Shown here piece by piece: positions 7,057 to 15,283 of a stretch of DNA of 19,115 nt. Source of the DNA: Chloroflexota bacterium. Its GTDB lineage: Bacteria; Chloroflexota; Dehalococcoidia; UBA2985. The position numbers and the translations under genes are program-made. The notes under the pieces were generated by a model, which ran no database searches, was not told the DNA's origin, and saw only the letters and a list, made by a program, of their open reading frames with translations. Location: positions 1 through 19,115 of the forward strand of contig JACQTZ010000020.1 of NCBI GenBank assembly GCA_016210515.1. Direction: 5' to 3'. The first letter of the stretch is position 1; each line of letters begins with the position of its first letter.

Positions 7057-8118
7057 GTGATGCATAGGCTTTCAACATTAGACCGGTTCCTGACTCTCTG
7101 GATATTCCTTGCCATGGTCTTTGGGGTGTCCCTGGGATACTTCGTGCCGGGCGTTGCCAACCTTATCGACTCTTTGAGCATTGGGACTACCTCCGTCCCG
7201 ATTGCTATTGGCCTCATTCTCATGATGTATCCCCCCCTGGCCCAGGTTAGATATGAGGAGATGGGCCAGGTGTTTCGCGACTGGCGGGTGCTTGCCCTCT
7301 CCCTGGTGCAGAACTGGCTCGTCGGCCCGGTGCTCATGTTCTTCCTGGCGATTGTCTTCCTGGGGTTCCTATGGCCGTATCCCGATTACATGGTGGGCCT
7401 GATCATGATTGGCCTCGCACGCTGTATCGCCATGGTCATCCTTTGGAACCAGCTGGCAGGGGGAGATAGAGAGTATGCCGCTGGCCTGGTGGCCTTTAAC
7501 TCGGTCTTTCAGATAGTGTTCTACTCAGTGTACGCCTACGTTTTCATCACCGTCCTGCCGGGCTGGTTCGGACTGAGGGGTGCTGAGGTGGATGTCACCA
7601 TCGGAGAGATAGCGAAGAGCGTGTTGATTTACCTTGGAATCCCCTTCTTCGCTGGCATGATCACGCGCTTTGTGCTCATCACGGCCAGGGGGCACCAGTG
7701 GTATGAAGGTAAGTTTATCCCGAAGATAAGCCATGTCACGTTCGTGTCGCTGCTGTTCACCGTCGTGGTGATGTTCTCGCTCAAAGGCAAGTTTATTGTG
7801 CAGATGCCGCTAGATGTGGTGCGCATCGCCGTGCCAATGCTTATCTACTTTGTTGTCATGTTCCTGGTCTCTTTCTACATGGGCAAGAGGATTGGCGCCG
7901 ACTACTCCAAGACGACGACTATTGCTTTCACCGCCGCCAGCAACAACTTCGAGCTGGCCATTGCGGTGGCAGTGGCGGTCTTCGGCATCGGCTCCGGTCA
8001 GGCCTTTGCGGCCGTCATCGGGCCGCTGGTAGAGGTTCCAGTCCTCATCAGCCTGGTAAACGTTGCTCTCTACTTCCAACGCCGATTCTTCCAAAGGTTG
8101 GATGTAGAGGCCGCCTGA
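7057..8118 (+). CDS. acr3: ACR3-family arsenite efflux transporter
   Basis: Cytoplasmic-membrane exporter that moves arsenite out with proton exchange; 353 residues with about ten hydrophobic helices. Family markers: the cysteine of helix 4 at C123 in [16 protein letters not shown], equivalent to the essential Cys of characterised ACR3 proteins, and E299 in helix 9 within [15 protein letters not shown]. It belongs to the ACR3 type of the BART superfamily, not to ArsB. The start is GTG 7057 or ATG 7060 (tandem codons GTG ATG); GGAGG at 7043-7047 is 9 bases from GTG and 12 from ATG, so GTG is preferred. The gene follows arsR and arsC on the same strand. No ArsA ATPase is present, as expected for a secondary transporter. 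Confidence 0.95.
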   Translation: MMHRLSTLDRFLTLWIFLAMVFGVSLGYFVPGVANLIDSLSIGTTSVPIAIGLILMMYPPLAQVRYEEMGQVFRDWRVLALSLVQNWLVGPVLMFFLAIVFLGFLWPYPDYMVGLIMIGLARCIAMVILWNQLAGGDREYAAGLVAFNSVFQIVFYSVYAYVFITVLPGWFGLRGAEVDVTIGEIAKSVLIYLGIPFFAGMITRFVLITARGHQWYEGKFIPKISHVTFVSLLFTVVVMFSLKGKFIVQMPLDVVRIAVPMLIYFVVMFLVSFYMGKRIGADYSKTTTIAFTAASNNFELAIAVAVAVFGIGSGQAFAAVIGPLVEVPVLISLVNVALYFQRRFFQRLDVEAA

Positions 8119-8229
8119 GAAGCGAAAGGGGACACCCGTCGGTCTGGCACCAGTCCTCTACCTTGGCACTGAGAGTGGGCTAGCCGCGTCTCCATCCCTT
8201 GGGTGCGGACAATGGGTTTGCACCTGTTC

Positions 8230-8255
8230 GTCGATTACATGAGCATATGTCGATT
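8230..8255. promoter_or_regulatory. Direct repeat GTCGATT x2 upstream of the DUF2680-like gene
   Basis: GTCGATT occurs at 8230-8236 and 8249-8255, a 19-base period close to two helical turns, some 40-65 bases before the extended -10 at 8297. Direct repeats on one face of DNA are typical of OmpR-family regulator sites, and such a regulator is encoded just downstream. This is a candidate only; the rest of the 222-base gap 8119-8340 shows no gene. Confidence 0.25.
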
Positions 8256-8293
8256 CGTCCAGGGACCTTCTTCAAACTTTCTTATAAGTTGGC

Positions 8294-8302
8294 TGGTATA
8301 AA
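8294..8302 (+). promoter_or_regulatory. Extended -10 promoter for the secreted-protein gene
   Basis: TGG-TATAAA: an extended -10 with a five-of-six hexamer and no good -35 at 17 bases upstream, which suggests an activator-dependent promoter. The predicted start is near 8309, ~32 bases before the ATG at 8341, which is preceded by a full AAAGGAGG. Confidence 0.45.
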
Positions 8303-8340
8303 GAGGGTAGAAAAAGGAAAAAAGAAAGGAGGACTTGGTA

Positions 8341-8811
8341 ATGAAGAAGAGTTGGTTCTTGGTAGCACTGGTGGTGGGGGTCCTGGCCCTGGGTCTCACC
8401 GGTGGCGCTGTCCTGGCCCAGGATAGCGAGACGAATAGTGGTGATACACCCTTTGGGAAGTTCGCAGCTAGGGTTGCAACCATCCTGGGGATAGATCAGA
8501 CCAAGGTTGAGGACGCCTTGAAGCAGGCCGCTCGGGAGACGCAGGACGAAGCGCTCCAGTCAAGGCTGGACAAGCTGGTGGAGAATGGGAAGCTGACCCA
8601 GGAGCAGGCGGATGCCTACAAGCAGTGGTTCCTGGCCAGGCCTGAGGGGACGTTCCCTGGACTCCAGGGGATGATGGGGGGTCGCGGGTTCGGGATGATG
8701 GGTGGACGCGGCGGTCATGGTGGTGGGATGATGGGTGACCATGGCATGGGGTTCTGGGGGCAGATTCCTCCTACGCCTACCCCGCAAAGCTCCGGGACGA
8801 CTGGTCTCTAA
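8341..8811 (+). CDS. Secreted DUF2680/YckD-like protein with Met/His/Gly-rich tail
   Basis: Exported protein of unknown function, 156 residues. A signal peptide spans about residues 1-26 (MKKSW, hydrophobic core, GGAVLA before QDSE). Residues 40-100 are a helical domain ending LVENGKLTQEQADAYKQWFL-ARP, the pattern I recognise from DUF2680/YckD-like proteins; that assignment is from memory. Residues 110-140 are almost only Gly, Met, His and Arg (repeats of GMMGGRG, then GGGMMGDHGMG), followed by a Pro/Thr tail (PPTPTPQ). Met/His-rich tails like this often bind copper or silver; here that is inference. ATG 8341 has AAAGGAGG 8 bases upstream and is preferred over TTG 8335. It precedes a two-component system whose sensor also has a Met-rich segment. 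Confidence 0.75.
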   Translation: MKKSWFLVALVVGVLALGLTGGAVLAQDSETNSGDTPFGKFAARVATILGIDQTKVEDALKQAARETQDEALQSRLDKLVENGKLTQEQADAYKQWFLARPEGTFPGLQGMMGGRGFGMMGGRGGHGGGMMGDHGMGFWGQIPPTPTPQSSGTTGL

Positions 8812-8834
8812 GGCCGTCGGCCGGATCGAATTGA

Positions 8835-8861
8835 GAGGGGCGGGGCCATGCCCCGCCCCTC
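8835..8861. terminator. Strong GC-rich hairpin after the DUF2680-like gene
   Basis: GAGGGGCGGGGC (8835-8846), loop CAT, GCCCCGCCCCTC (8850-8861): a perfect 12-bp stem. No U-run follows, so it may act as a partial terminator or mRNA-stabilising end rather than a full intrinsic terminator. TATAAT at 8866-8871 directly after it could be the -10 of a separate promoter for the response regulator, though no -35 is visible because the hairpin occupies that place. Confidence 0.5.
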
Positions 8862-8909
8862 ACTATATAATGGATAGATGAGTCATAAAACTCCTCAGAG
8901 GTGAAGGGC

Positions 8910-9599
8910 GTGGCGAGCACGGTACTGATAGTAGAAGACGACCCCAACACCCTGGAGCTGGTGACTATCTACCTTCGCCGCGACGGGCACAAGGTGTTGA
9001 TGGCTTCGGACGGCCTGGAAGGGCTGCGGCTGGCTAGGGAGGCTCGCCCTGACCTGGTGGTATTGGACCTGATGCTTCCCGGCATGGATGGCATGGAGGT
9101 GTGCCGCATTCTGAGGGAGGAGTCAGAGGTTTCCATCGTGATGCTTACGGCTCGTGTCGAAGAGGAGGACCGCTTGGCCGGCCTGGACATGGGGGCCGAT
9201 GACTACATCACCAAGCCCTTCAGCCCCAGGGAGCTGGCTGCCAGGGTGCGAGCGGTGCTGCGGCGCACAGCCCGTGATGCTTTGGAACAGGGTGTCTCGG
9301 AGCTTTCACATGGCGATGTCAAGGTGGACATGCGTCATCACGCCGCGTATCTCAAGGGGATACAGTTGTCTCTCACTCCTACGGAGTTCCGGCTTCTGAC
9401 CTTGCTTATACACGAGCCAGGCAGAACCTTCACCAGGGAGCAGATCATCGAGCGGGTCTTCGGGTACGATTTCGACGGCTTTGACAGGACGGTGGACGCC
9501 CACGTCTCCAATCTCCGCCGCAAGCTGGAGGCTGACCCAGAGAAGCCCCACTACATCCATACCATCTACGGCGTAGGATACAGGTTTGACAATGGCTAG
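8910..9599 (+). CDS. OmpR-family response regulator
   Basis: DNA-binding output protein of a two-component system, 229 residues. The receiver domain (1-115) has D10/D11, phosphoacceptor D53 in [17 protein letters not shown]80 and K102 ([17 protein letters not shown]). The winged-helix domain (about 130-229) has the family's [20 protein letters not shown], the recognition segment [16 protein letters not shown] and the closing hairpin TIYGVGYRF. The start is GTG 8910 rather than GTG 8901, because GAGGTGA lies 5 bases before 8910 and removes three extra residues (MKG). It overlaps the kinase gene by 8 bases. Likely targets are the upstream secreted-protein gene and the downstream exporter and protease genes, inferred from position only. 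Confidence 0.93.
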   Translation: MASTVLIVEDDPNTLELVTIYLRRDGHKVLMASDGLEGLRLAREARPDLVVLDLMLPGMDGMEVCRILREESEVSIVMLTARVEEEDRLAGLDMGADDYITKPFSPRELAARVRAVLRRTARDALEQGVSELSHGDVKVDMRHHAAYLKGIQLSLTPTEFRLLTLLIHEPGRTFTREQIIERVFGYDFDGFDRTVDAHVSNLRRKLEADPEKPHYIHTIYGVGYRFDNG

Positions 9600-10995
9600 G
9601 TGGTTCTTCAGTCTTCAGTTCCGGTTGATAGCGGCTTTTGCCCTGGTGCTGGCCCTGGCCCTGATGAGCGTGAGCATGTACGTTAGTTTTACAGCCAGGC
9701 AAGCCACGGAGCGGTTTCAGCAGGAGGTCGAGGAGGTCAGGGCCGCTCGCATGGAGCAGATGGTCAACCAGTACTACGCTGCCCGCAGAGGGTGGGGAGG
9801 GCTCCAGGCTGCCGTTGAGCAGGCCAGCTCCCTCTACGGATGGCGAATCGTGGTCAGGGACACGGAGGGACGTATTCTGGCCGACTCCCACCAGTCACTT
9901 GGCACTGAAGGAATGATGACCATGCCAGGAATGTCCATGATGAGAGGAAGCCGTCAGTTTCGCGTCCTCAGCAGCGGACGAGAGGTCGGCTCCGTGGTGG
10001 TGGCCCCCAGCGTGGCCCTCCAGGAGGTGCCGGAGCCTTCGGTGTCCATCCTTGCCTCGGCGCTGAACAGGTCACTTCTCTGGACGGGCCTGGCCGCGGG
10101 AGCCGGAGGGATCCTGCTGGTCTCCCTGCTGTCCCGGCGGGTCCTTGCCCCGGTAAGGGACTTGGGCTTGGCGGCAAGACTCCTGGGTCAGGGCGACCTC
10201 TCCCAGCGAGTCTCAAACCAGGGACGGGACGAGATCGCCCAGTTGGGACGCACCTTCAACTCCATGGCGGAAGGCCTGGAGAAGGCGGAGCAGCAGCGGC
10301 GGAGCCTCATGGCCGACGTGGCACACGAGCTCAGGACACCCCTCTCCAACATTCAGGGCTATCTGGAGGCGGTACGGGACGGGCTGCTCCAGCCCGACGC
10401 CGAGACCATCGACACCATCTATCAGCAGGTGCTTCACCTGGCGCGCCTGGTGGAAGACCTGCGGCTGCTGGCCCTGGCGGAGGCGGGAGCCTTGCGCCTG
10501 GACAGGGAGCCAGACTCCCTTGATGAGGTGCTTCACAGGTCTGTGGAAGCTGTCCGACCCCGTGCCGAGGCAAGGGGCGTCTCCCTTTCCTTGGACGTCC
10601 CCGACGGTTTTCCATTGGTGACCATGGACAGGACGCGCATAGCCCAGGTGTTGGGAAACCTGCTGGAGAATGCTATCACGCATACCCCTCAAGATGGCAG
10701 GGTAGCAGTTCTGGCGGAGGTGATTGGTAGGAGCGTGGCCAGGGTCACCGTCGCCGACACGGGAGTGGGTATTCCTCCGGAGGAGTTACCCAGGGTGTTT
10801 GAGCGCTTCTATCGGGTTGACCACTCTCGGACCCGCGCCACTGGCGGCGCTGGCCTGGGGCTGACCATAGCCAAACAACTGGTAGAGGCCCACGGGGGCA
10901 CTATCCGTGCCGAGAGCGAGCCAGGCAAAGGCAGCCGCTTCATCTTCGAGCTGCCTCTGGCGAGTAGACACGCACCCGAGAAAAATAAGGAGTAG
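9592..10995 (+). CDS. Membrane sensor histidine kinase with HAMP domain
   Basis: Partner kinase of the preceding regulator, 467 residues. Helix 1 is about residues 11-33, an extracytoplasmic sensor about 34-158, helix 2 about 160-182, HAMP 183-232, and the dimerisation domain with phospho-acceptor H245 ([13 protein letters not shown]). The ATPase domain has N360 ([12 protein letters not shown]), the G1 box [20 protein letters not shown] and G2 box [19 protein letters not shown]. The sensor segment carries a striking Met-rich patch at 104-118 ([10 protein letters not shown]), a composition seen in copper/silver sites; the ligand is unknown. ATG 9592 overlaps the regulator's end by 8 bases, so translation is coupled; an in-frame TTG at 9586 is less likely. 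The next gene starts 5 bases after its stop. Confidence 0.93.
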   Translation: MARWFFSLQFRLIAAFALVLALALMSVSMYVSFTARQATERFQQEVEEVRAARMEQMVNQYYAARRGWGGLQAAVEQASSLYGWRIVVRDTEGRILADSHQSLGTEGMMTMPGMSMMRGSRQFRVLSSGREVGSVVVAPSVALQEVPEPSVSILASALNRSLLWTGLAAGAGGILLVSLLSRRVLAPVRDLGLAARLLGQGDLSQRVSNQGRDEIAQLGRTFNSMAEGLEKAEQQRRSLMADVAHELRTPLSNIQGYLEAVRDGLLQPDAETIDTIYQQVLHLARLVEDLRLLALAEAGALRLDREPDSLDEVLHRSVEAVRPRAEARGVSLSLDVPDGFPLVTMDRTRIAQVLGNLLENAITHTPQDGRVAVLAEVIGRSVARVTVADTGVGIPPEELPRVFERFYRVDHSRTRATGGAGLGLTIAKQLVEAHGGTIRAESEPGKGSRFIFELPLASRHAPEKNKE

Positions 10996-11000
10996 TGACC

Positions 11001-11765
11001 ATGAAAATGTGGCAAGCGGGAGCGCTGGCGGCAGCTTTGATGGGGGTGGCTGGTACTGCCTATGGGGCGTATGTCCTGTTCAGTGGCTCAGGCCAGCAAA
11101 AAATGGGCGAAAACCAGCAGCTTATACCAGTGGAGTATGGGAACGTGGTGAACCAGGTCTCCACCAATGGCAGCCTTGTCTTTGCCAGCAGGGAGGCGCT
11201 GACCTTTGGTAGCCAAGGGACCATTGGGGAGGTGCTGGTAACCGAAGGACAGCAGGTGAAGAAAAGTCAGCCGCTGGCTAGCCTTGACGACACCACGGTG
11301 GCATCTCTGGAGAAAGCGGTTGCCCAGGCAAAGGTTAACGTGCGAAACGCTGAAGATGCCCTGGCGAAGGCAAAGAATCCCCACACGGCCCTGGAGATGG
11401 CGCAGGCCGAGGCAGTCGTAGCCAACGCGAGACTGTCGTTGAAGAACGCCCAGGAGTCGCTGGACAAGCTTCTTCCCACGTCCCAGGGCATAGCGCAGGC
11501 TGAAGCGGCGGTGTCCAGTGCAAAGCTTGCGCTGCAAAACGCCCAGAAATCGCTGGCTGGTGTGAAGAGCGGGCCTACCGCCGACGACCTGGCCAAAGCT
11601 CAGACCCAGATAGATTCTGTTAAAGTATCCCTGTCCAATGCCGAGAACGACCTGAAGCTTGCTCAGAAGGATGGGGACGCAAAGGTAAAAGCAGCGGCTG
11701 ATGCCCTAGCCACCACCAAGGAAGGCTACCAGGGGGTCTACGCGAAGTGGTTGGGAATTGCGTAG
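11001..11765 (+). CDS. Membrane-fusion (MacA/HlyD-like) adaptor, N-terminal fragment, frame broken
   Basis: First part of the periplasmic-type adaptor for the MacB-like exporter encoded downstream. It has a membrane anchor (residues 6-30), the first half of the lipoyl-like domain (GTIGEVLVTEGQQVKKSQPL-ASLD) and a long Ala-rich coiled coil with repeated heptads. The frame ends at TAG 11763-11765, straight after YAKWLGIA, while the protein clearly continues in the frame one base back. ATG 11001 has AAGGAG 8 bases before it and lies 5 bases after the kinase stop. A missing base near 11757-11763 (GCG-GTA read as GCGTA) would restore one protein of about 748 residues. I see no slippery heptamer, so a sequencing error or real mutation is likelier than programmed shifting. 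Confidence 0.8.
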   Translation: MKMWQAGALAAALMGVAGTAYGAYVLFSGSGQQKMGENQQLIPVEYGNVVNQVSTNGSLVFASREALTFGSQGTIGEVLVTEGQQVKKSQPLASLDDTTVASLEKAVAQAKVNVRNAEDALAKAKNPHTALEMAQAEAVVANARLSLKNAQESLDKLLPTSQGIAQAEAAVSSAKLALQNAQKSLAGVKSGPTADDLAKAQTQIDSVKVSLSNAENDLKLAQKDGDAKVKAAADALATTKEGYQGVYAKWLGIA

Positions 11766-13246
11766 ACCAGACCCAGACTGACCTGGCTCCTGACGCGCTT
11801 CTGGCCTCCTGGAAAGTTGACTTGACTTCCCTCTTCAATCCTGACCTGCGTTTCCAGGATATTGCTAAGTCGTTCTGGGCGGAGGGACCTCCTCCTGATG
11901 ACCCTGCTACACCGTGGAGTGAGCTGCAGGTCTACTTCTGGCTCAACCTCTATCCCGGCTACATACTGCCCACGTGTGAGGATGGCTTTATCCCTCCGCA
12001 AGGGGTGTGCGTCAAGAAGCAGATGGATGACGCTTGGGATGCCTATCAGAAGGCGCAGGACAATCTGGACCTGGTGCAGCTTCAGGCAGCGAAGGCCCTG
12101 TACAGCGCGGAGAGCACGGTATCGAAAGCAAAGGACAGCCTTGCCACAGCAGAGGGGGCCCTGGCAGACCTGAAGGCGGGACCTGACCTGCTGGAGGTGG
12201 ATGTCAAGGAGAAGCAGCTAGCGGTGGCCCAGGCATCTCTGGCTAGTGCAGAGGAGGACCTGGCAGACCTGAAGGCGGGACCTGACCTGCTGGAGGTGGA
12301 TGTCAAGGAGAAGCAGCTAGCGGTGGCCCAGGCATCCCTGGTCAGTGCAGAGGAGGCCCTGGCAAAGCTGAACGGGGATGTGGACGCTCTGGAGGTGGCC
12401 CTCAAAGAGAACGATGTTGCTTCTGCGCAGACGGCACTGGCGACGGCCATCCAGCGGCTGGAGGGGATAACCCTGACGGCATCCAGTGCCGGGGTGGTTT
12501 CTCTGGTCAATGTGGTGACTGGGCAAGCAGTCACAGCAACTACCACCGTCGTTGAGATCGTGGACCCCACGGTGGTCGAACTTAACGGCATCGTGAACGA
12601 GATCGACGTCCTCAGCGTCAGGCTGGGAGACCGGGCGGATGTGACCATGGACGCGCTGCCGGGGCAGGTGCTTCAGGGCACCGTCTCGACCATCGCTTCG
12701 GCAGCCCAGAGTCAGCAGGGGGTAGTAAGCTATCCGATTAGTATCCAGCTCCAGGTCCCTCAGGGTGTGCAGCTCCGCGAAGGCCTCAGCGCCACCGCCA
12801 GCATAATCATCCGCGAAGAGAACAATGTCCTGCGGGTGCCTCTCCAGGCCCTGTATGGCACTTTCGACAAGCCCGTGGTAAAGGTGATGAACAGCGGGCG
12901 CACCGAGGACCGGCCCGTGGTCCTCGGCAATAGCGACGACTACTGGGTGGCGGTTCGCCAGGGTCTGGCTGAGGGAGAGCAGGTGGTCATGCAGACGCAA
13001 CTCGCGACCACCAGCCAGTTTGGGCCAGGAAACGCATTTCGCCAGTCCCAGGGCGGGTTGCCTGGGATCATCACAAGTGACAGCGGGTTGCCTGGGATCA
13101 TCACAAGTGACAGCGGTGGCCAGGGAACCGGTGGGGGCACGCGGACACCTCAGTCAACGCCACGGACTGGTGGTCAGGGAACCGGTGGGGGCACGCGGAT
13201 ACCTCGGCAGACGCCACAACCAGGTGGGGAGAAGGGACTTGATTGA
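11747..13246 (+). CDS. Membrane-fusion (MacA/HlyD-like) adaptor, C-terminal fragment
   Basis: Second part of the adaptor. The annotated GTG has no Shine-Dalgarno site, so this frame probably has no start of its own. It opens with a globular insert (about 85 residues: LLASWKVDLTSLF, EGPPPDDPATPW, YFWLNLYPGY, and two Cys in PTCEDG and GVCVKK) placed at the tip of the coiled coil. The descending coiled coil follows, with a 33-residue unit repeated almost exactly, then the second lipoyl half (GITLTASSAGVVSLVNVVTG), the beta-barrel domain (VVELNGIVNEIDVLSVRLGD), and the membrane-proximal domain. The tail is Gly/Thr/Pro-rich with short tandem repeats. The stop overlaps the ATPase start by 8 bases. 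Relatives in Chloroflexi, as I remember them, carry the same insert in one unbroken ORF. Confidence 0.8.
   Translation: MVGNCVDQTQTDLAPDALLASWKVDLTSLFNPDLRFQDIAKSFWAEGPPPDDPATPWSELQVYFWLNLYPGYILPTCEDGFIPPQGVCVKKQMDDAWDAYQKAQDNLDLVQLQAAKALYSAESTVSKAKDSLATAEGALADLKAGPDLLEVDVKEKQLAVAQASLASAEEDLADLKAGPDLLEVDVKEKQLAVAQASLVSAEEALAKLNGDVDALEVALKENDVASAQTALATAIQRLEGITLTASSAGVVSLVNVVTGQAVTATTTVVEIVDPTVVELNGIVNEIDVLSVRLGDRADVTMDALPGQVLQGTVSTIASAAQSQQGVVSYPISIQLQVPQGVQLREGLSATASIIIREENNVLRVPLQALYGTFDKPVVKVMNSGRTEDRPVVLGNSDDYWVAVRQGLAEGEQVVMQTQLATTSQFGPGNAFRQSQGGLPGIITSDSGLPGIITSDSGGQGTGGGTRTPQSTPRTGGQGTGGGTRIPRQTPQPGGEKGLD
12160..12357 (+). repeat. 99-bp in-frame tandem duplication in the adaptor coiled coil
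   Basis: Two adjacent units of 99 bases (33 codons, ADLKAGPDLLEVDVKEKQ-LAVAQASL...) differ at only a few bases. The near identity at DNA level means the duplication is recent or kept uniform by conversion. A third, diverged unit follows (KLNGDVDALEVALKENDV). Each unit adds about nine helical turns, so copy number would change the adaptor's length. Confidence 0.85.
13053..13112 (+). repeat. 30-bp tandem repeat x2 in the adaptor tail
   Basis: Two identical 30-base units (13053-13082 and 13083-13112) encode GLPGIITSDS twice. They lie in the low-complexity C-terminal tail and keep the frame. Confidence 0.85.
13115..13219 (+). repeat. 54-bp tandem repeat x2 in the adaptor tail
   Basis: Units starting at 13115 and 13169 encode GGQGTGGGTRTPQSTPRT and a variant ending in IPRQTPQP. 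The period is 54 bases (18 residues). This Gly/Thr/Pro tail probably extends as a flexible segment outside the adaptor fold. Confidence 0.8.
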
Positions 13247-13961
13247 ACTGGAAAACGTGACCAAGGTGTACCACATGGGCAAGGTGGAAGTGCCTGCCCT
13301 TCAGGTCGCCAGCCTGACCATTCAGAAAGGCGAGATGCTAGCCATAATGGGCCCTTCTGGTTCTGGCAAGTCTACCATGATGAATATCATAGGGTGCCTG
13401 GATGTGCCCACCTCTGGTAGGTACTCTCTGGAAGGCGAAGAGGTGGGAAGCCTGGGAGACGACCGGCTGGCGGAGATACGCAACCGCAAGATAGGCTTCA
13501 TCTTCCAGACATACAACCTGCTGCATCGGCTGACGGCGCTGGGGAATGTGGAGCTTCCTCTGCTCTACGGCAACGGTCACAACCGCAGAAAGCGGGCGCT
13601 GGAGGCACTGGAGAGAGTGGGGCTTGGATCCCGAGCCAACCACCGGCCGGCGGAGCTATCCGGGGGCGAGCAACAGCGGGTGGGCATCGCCCGGGCGCTG
13701 GTCAAGAATCCTTCTATCCTTCTGGCTGACGAGCCCACGGGAAACCTGGACAGCAGGGCCAGCTACGAGATCATCGCCATCCTCCAGCGCCTCAACCGCG
13801 AAGAGGGGCTTACTGTAATCATAGTTACCCACGAACCAGACATAACTGAACATACCCAGAGAGTCGTTTCCATGCTGGACGGGCGAGTGGTGAAGGACGA
13901 ACCCGTCAGAAAACCTCGCTGGGCGACTGCTGGAGGCGCAGGGATGGAAGGCCAATCGTAG
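13239..13961 (+). CDS. ABC transporter ATPase 1 (MacB/LolD-like)
   Basis: Nucleotide-binding subunit of a MacB/LolD-type exporter, 240 residues. Walker [10 protein letters not shown] at 38-46, Q-loop [20 protein letters not shown], signature [15 protein letters not shown], Walker [14 protein letters not shown] and switch His in VTHEP are all intact. The signature and the DEPTGNLD are typical of the MacB/LolD/FtsE group that works with FtsX-fold permeases. The frame is open far upstream, but the start is TTG 13239: it gives the standard [14 protein letters not shown], has GGGGAG 8 bases before it, and overlaps the adaptor stop by 8 bases. Its last base overlaps the GTG of permease 1 (TAGTG), so the two are translated together. 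Confidence 0.93.
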   Translation: MIELENVTKVYHMGKVEVPALQVASLTIQKGEMLAIMGPSGSGKSTMMNIIGCLDVPTSGRYSLEGEEVGSLGDDRLAEIRNRKIGFIFQTYNLLHRLTALGNVELPLLYGNGHNRRKRALEALERVGLGSRANHRPAELSGGEQQRVGIARALVKNPSILLADEPTGNLDSRASYEIIAILQRLNREEGLTVIIVTHEPDITEHTQRVVSMLDGRVVKDEPVRKPRWATAGGAGMEGQS

Positions 13962-15205
13962 TGAATCCCCTCACGACTCTACGCACTGCTTTGTCATCTG
14001 TCGGGGCCAACAAGCTCCGGTCCGGGCTCACCCTCCTGGGCATTGTTATTGGTGTGGCGGCTGTCATCTCTCTGATGGCCATAGGCAGAGGTGCTCAGCA
14101 GGCCGTTACTGCCAACATCGAGGCTCTGGGCACCAATCTGCTATTCGTTCGGCCCGGCGCGACCAGCCAGGGCGGTGTCTCCGGCGGGCTGGGGAGTGCC
14201 TCCACCCTGACGCTGGACGATGCATACGCTCTCCTGGATACCGTGTACGCGCCTTCGGTGGCAGCCGTGGCCCCTGAGCTTCGTGCCTCGGCACAGGTGG
14301 TGGCAGGTGGCAAGAACACCCGCACCCAGGTGGTCGGGGTGACCCCTGAGTACCAGTTCGTGCGAAATATCCCCGTTGCCTCGGGCAAGTTTGTCACATG
14401 GGGGCAGGTGGATAACAGGTCCGAGGTGGCCATCCTTGGGTCGGGGGTGGCGGAGACGCTCTTCGGTTTTCGGGACCCGGTGGGCCAGATGGTGAGAATC
14501 AGCGGACGCCAGTTCGCCGTTATCGGAGTATTGAAGAGCATGGGCGGGGGTATACAGGGTTCCTTCGACGACCAGGTCCTGGTGCCCATCACCACGGCGT
14601 ACTACCGCCTCGCCTCACAACGTACTGTCCAGGGCAGCGTTAGTGTGCAGACTATCAACGTGCAGGTGAGGAGTAGCAACGCCATGGATAACGCGGTTCA
14701 GGAGATCGCCACGGTGCTCCGCCTGCGACATCGTATCACCGGCGAGGACGACTTCACCGTCAGCAGCCAGCAGGAGACCATAGCGACCCTAGAGCAAACT
14801 ACCAATACCTTCGTGGTGTTCTTGGGCGCCATCGCCAGCATCTCTTTGCTGGTGGGTGGCATTGGCATCATGAACATCATGCTGGTGTCTGTGACGGAGC
14901 GCACCCGGGAGATAGGCATCCGCAAGGCTATGGGGGCCAAGCGCTGGGATGTCCTGCTCCAGTTCGTGTCCGAGGCGACGCTCCTGAGCCTGGGCGGAGG
15001 TGGCGTGGGAGTGCTCCTGGGGCTGGCGCTGTCTCGCCTCATGGACGGCAGGAGCCTGGGGGGCCAGACCTTTCACACAGCCTTCAGTGGAGACGTCGCA
15101 GTGCTGGCGCTGGTGGTGTCGGCTGTCATTGGGCTCTTCTTCGGCATCTACCCTGCCTTCCGAGCTGCTCGGCTTCACCCCATAGAGGCGCTGCGGTACG
15201 AGTAG
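13961..15205 (+). CDS. MacB-like ABC permease 1 (FtsX fold)
   Basis: Membrane subunit of the exporter, 414 residues. Helix 1 lies at about 20-42 (LTLLGIVIGVAAVISLMAIG), followed by a MacB periplasmic core domain of ~240 residues (FVRPGATSQGG; VVGVTPEYQFVRNIPVASGK; VAILGSGVAETLFG), then three helices at about 280-308, 330-355 and 377-402 containing GGIGIMNIMLVSVTERTREI-GIRKAMGA and the ending PIEALRYE. These are the standard type VII ABC (mechanotransmission) features. The GTG start overlaps the ATPase stop by one base. With the adaptor and ATPase 1 it makes a complete MacA-MacB-like set in separate chains. No TolC-like outer-membrane channel is encoded, as expected for a cell without a classic outer membrane. 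Confidence 0.93.
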   Translation: MNPLTTLRTALSSVGANKLRSGLTLLGIVIGVAAVISLMAIGRGAQQAVTANIEALGTNLLFVRPGATSQGGVSGGLGSASTLTLDDAYALLDTVYAPSVAAVAPELRASAQVVAGGKNTRTQVVGVTPEYQFVRNIPVASGKFVTWGQVDNRSEVAILGSGVAETLFGFRDPVGQMVRISGRQFAVIGVLKSMGGGIQGSFDDQVLVPITTAYYRLASQRTVQGSVSVQTINVQVRSSNAMDNAVQEIATVLRLRHRITGEDDFTVSSQQETIATLEQTTNTFVVFLGAIASISLLVGGIGIMNIMLVSVTERTREIGIRKAMGAKRWDVLLQFVSEATLLSLGGGGVGVLLGLALSRLMDGRSLGGQTFHTAFSGDVAVLALVVSAVIGLFFGIYPAFRAARLHPIEALRYE

Positions 15206-15238
15206 GCCCGCAGTACGAACATGCAAAGGAGGAACAGA

Positions 15239-15283
15239 TTGAAATTCTATCTTGTCAAGGAGGCATTGAATGGGATCGATTAA
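15239..15283 (+). CDS. Possible 14-codon leader ORF overlapping permease 2
   Basis: TTG 15239 is preceded by a full AAAGGAGG six bases upstream and opens a 14-codon frame (MKFYLVKEALNGID) that stops at TAA 15281-15283, 14 bases into permease 2. The SD of permease 2 (AAGGAGG) lies inside it. Ribosomes finishing this frame could re-start at the permease ATG. It may equally be a chance frame with a fortuitous SD. Confidence 0.2.
   Translation: MKFYLVKEALNGID

Noticed and set aside
11740..11770. Programmed -1 ribosomal frameshift in the adaptor gene
   Set aside because: No X-XXY-YYZ slippery heptamer in the zero frame and no obvious downstream stem or pseudoknot; a missing base explains it more simply.
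13053..13219. CRISPR-like array
   Set aside because: The repeats are adjacent in-frame tandem units inside a coding tail, without spacers or cas genes.
13020..13238. N-terminal extension of ATPase 1
   Set aside because: This stretch is the adaptor's repeat-rich tail read in another frame; the ABC fold starts at the TTG at 13239.
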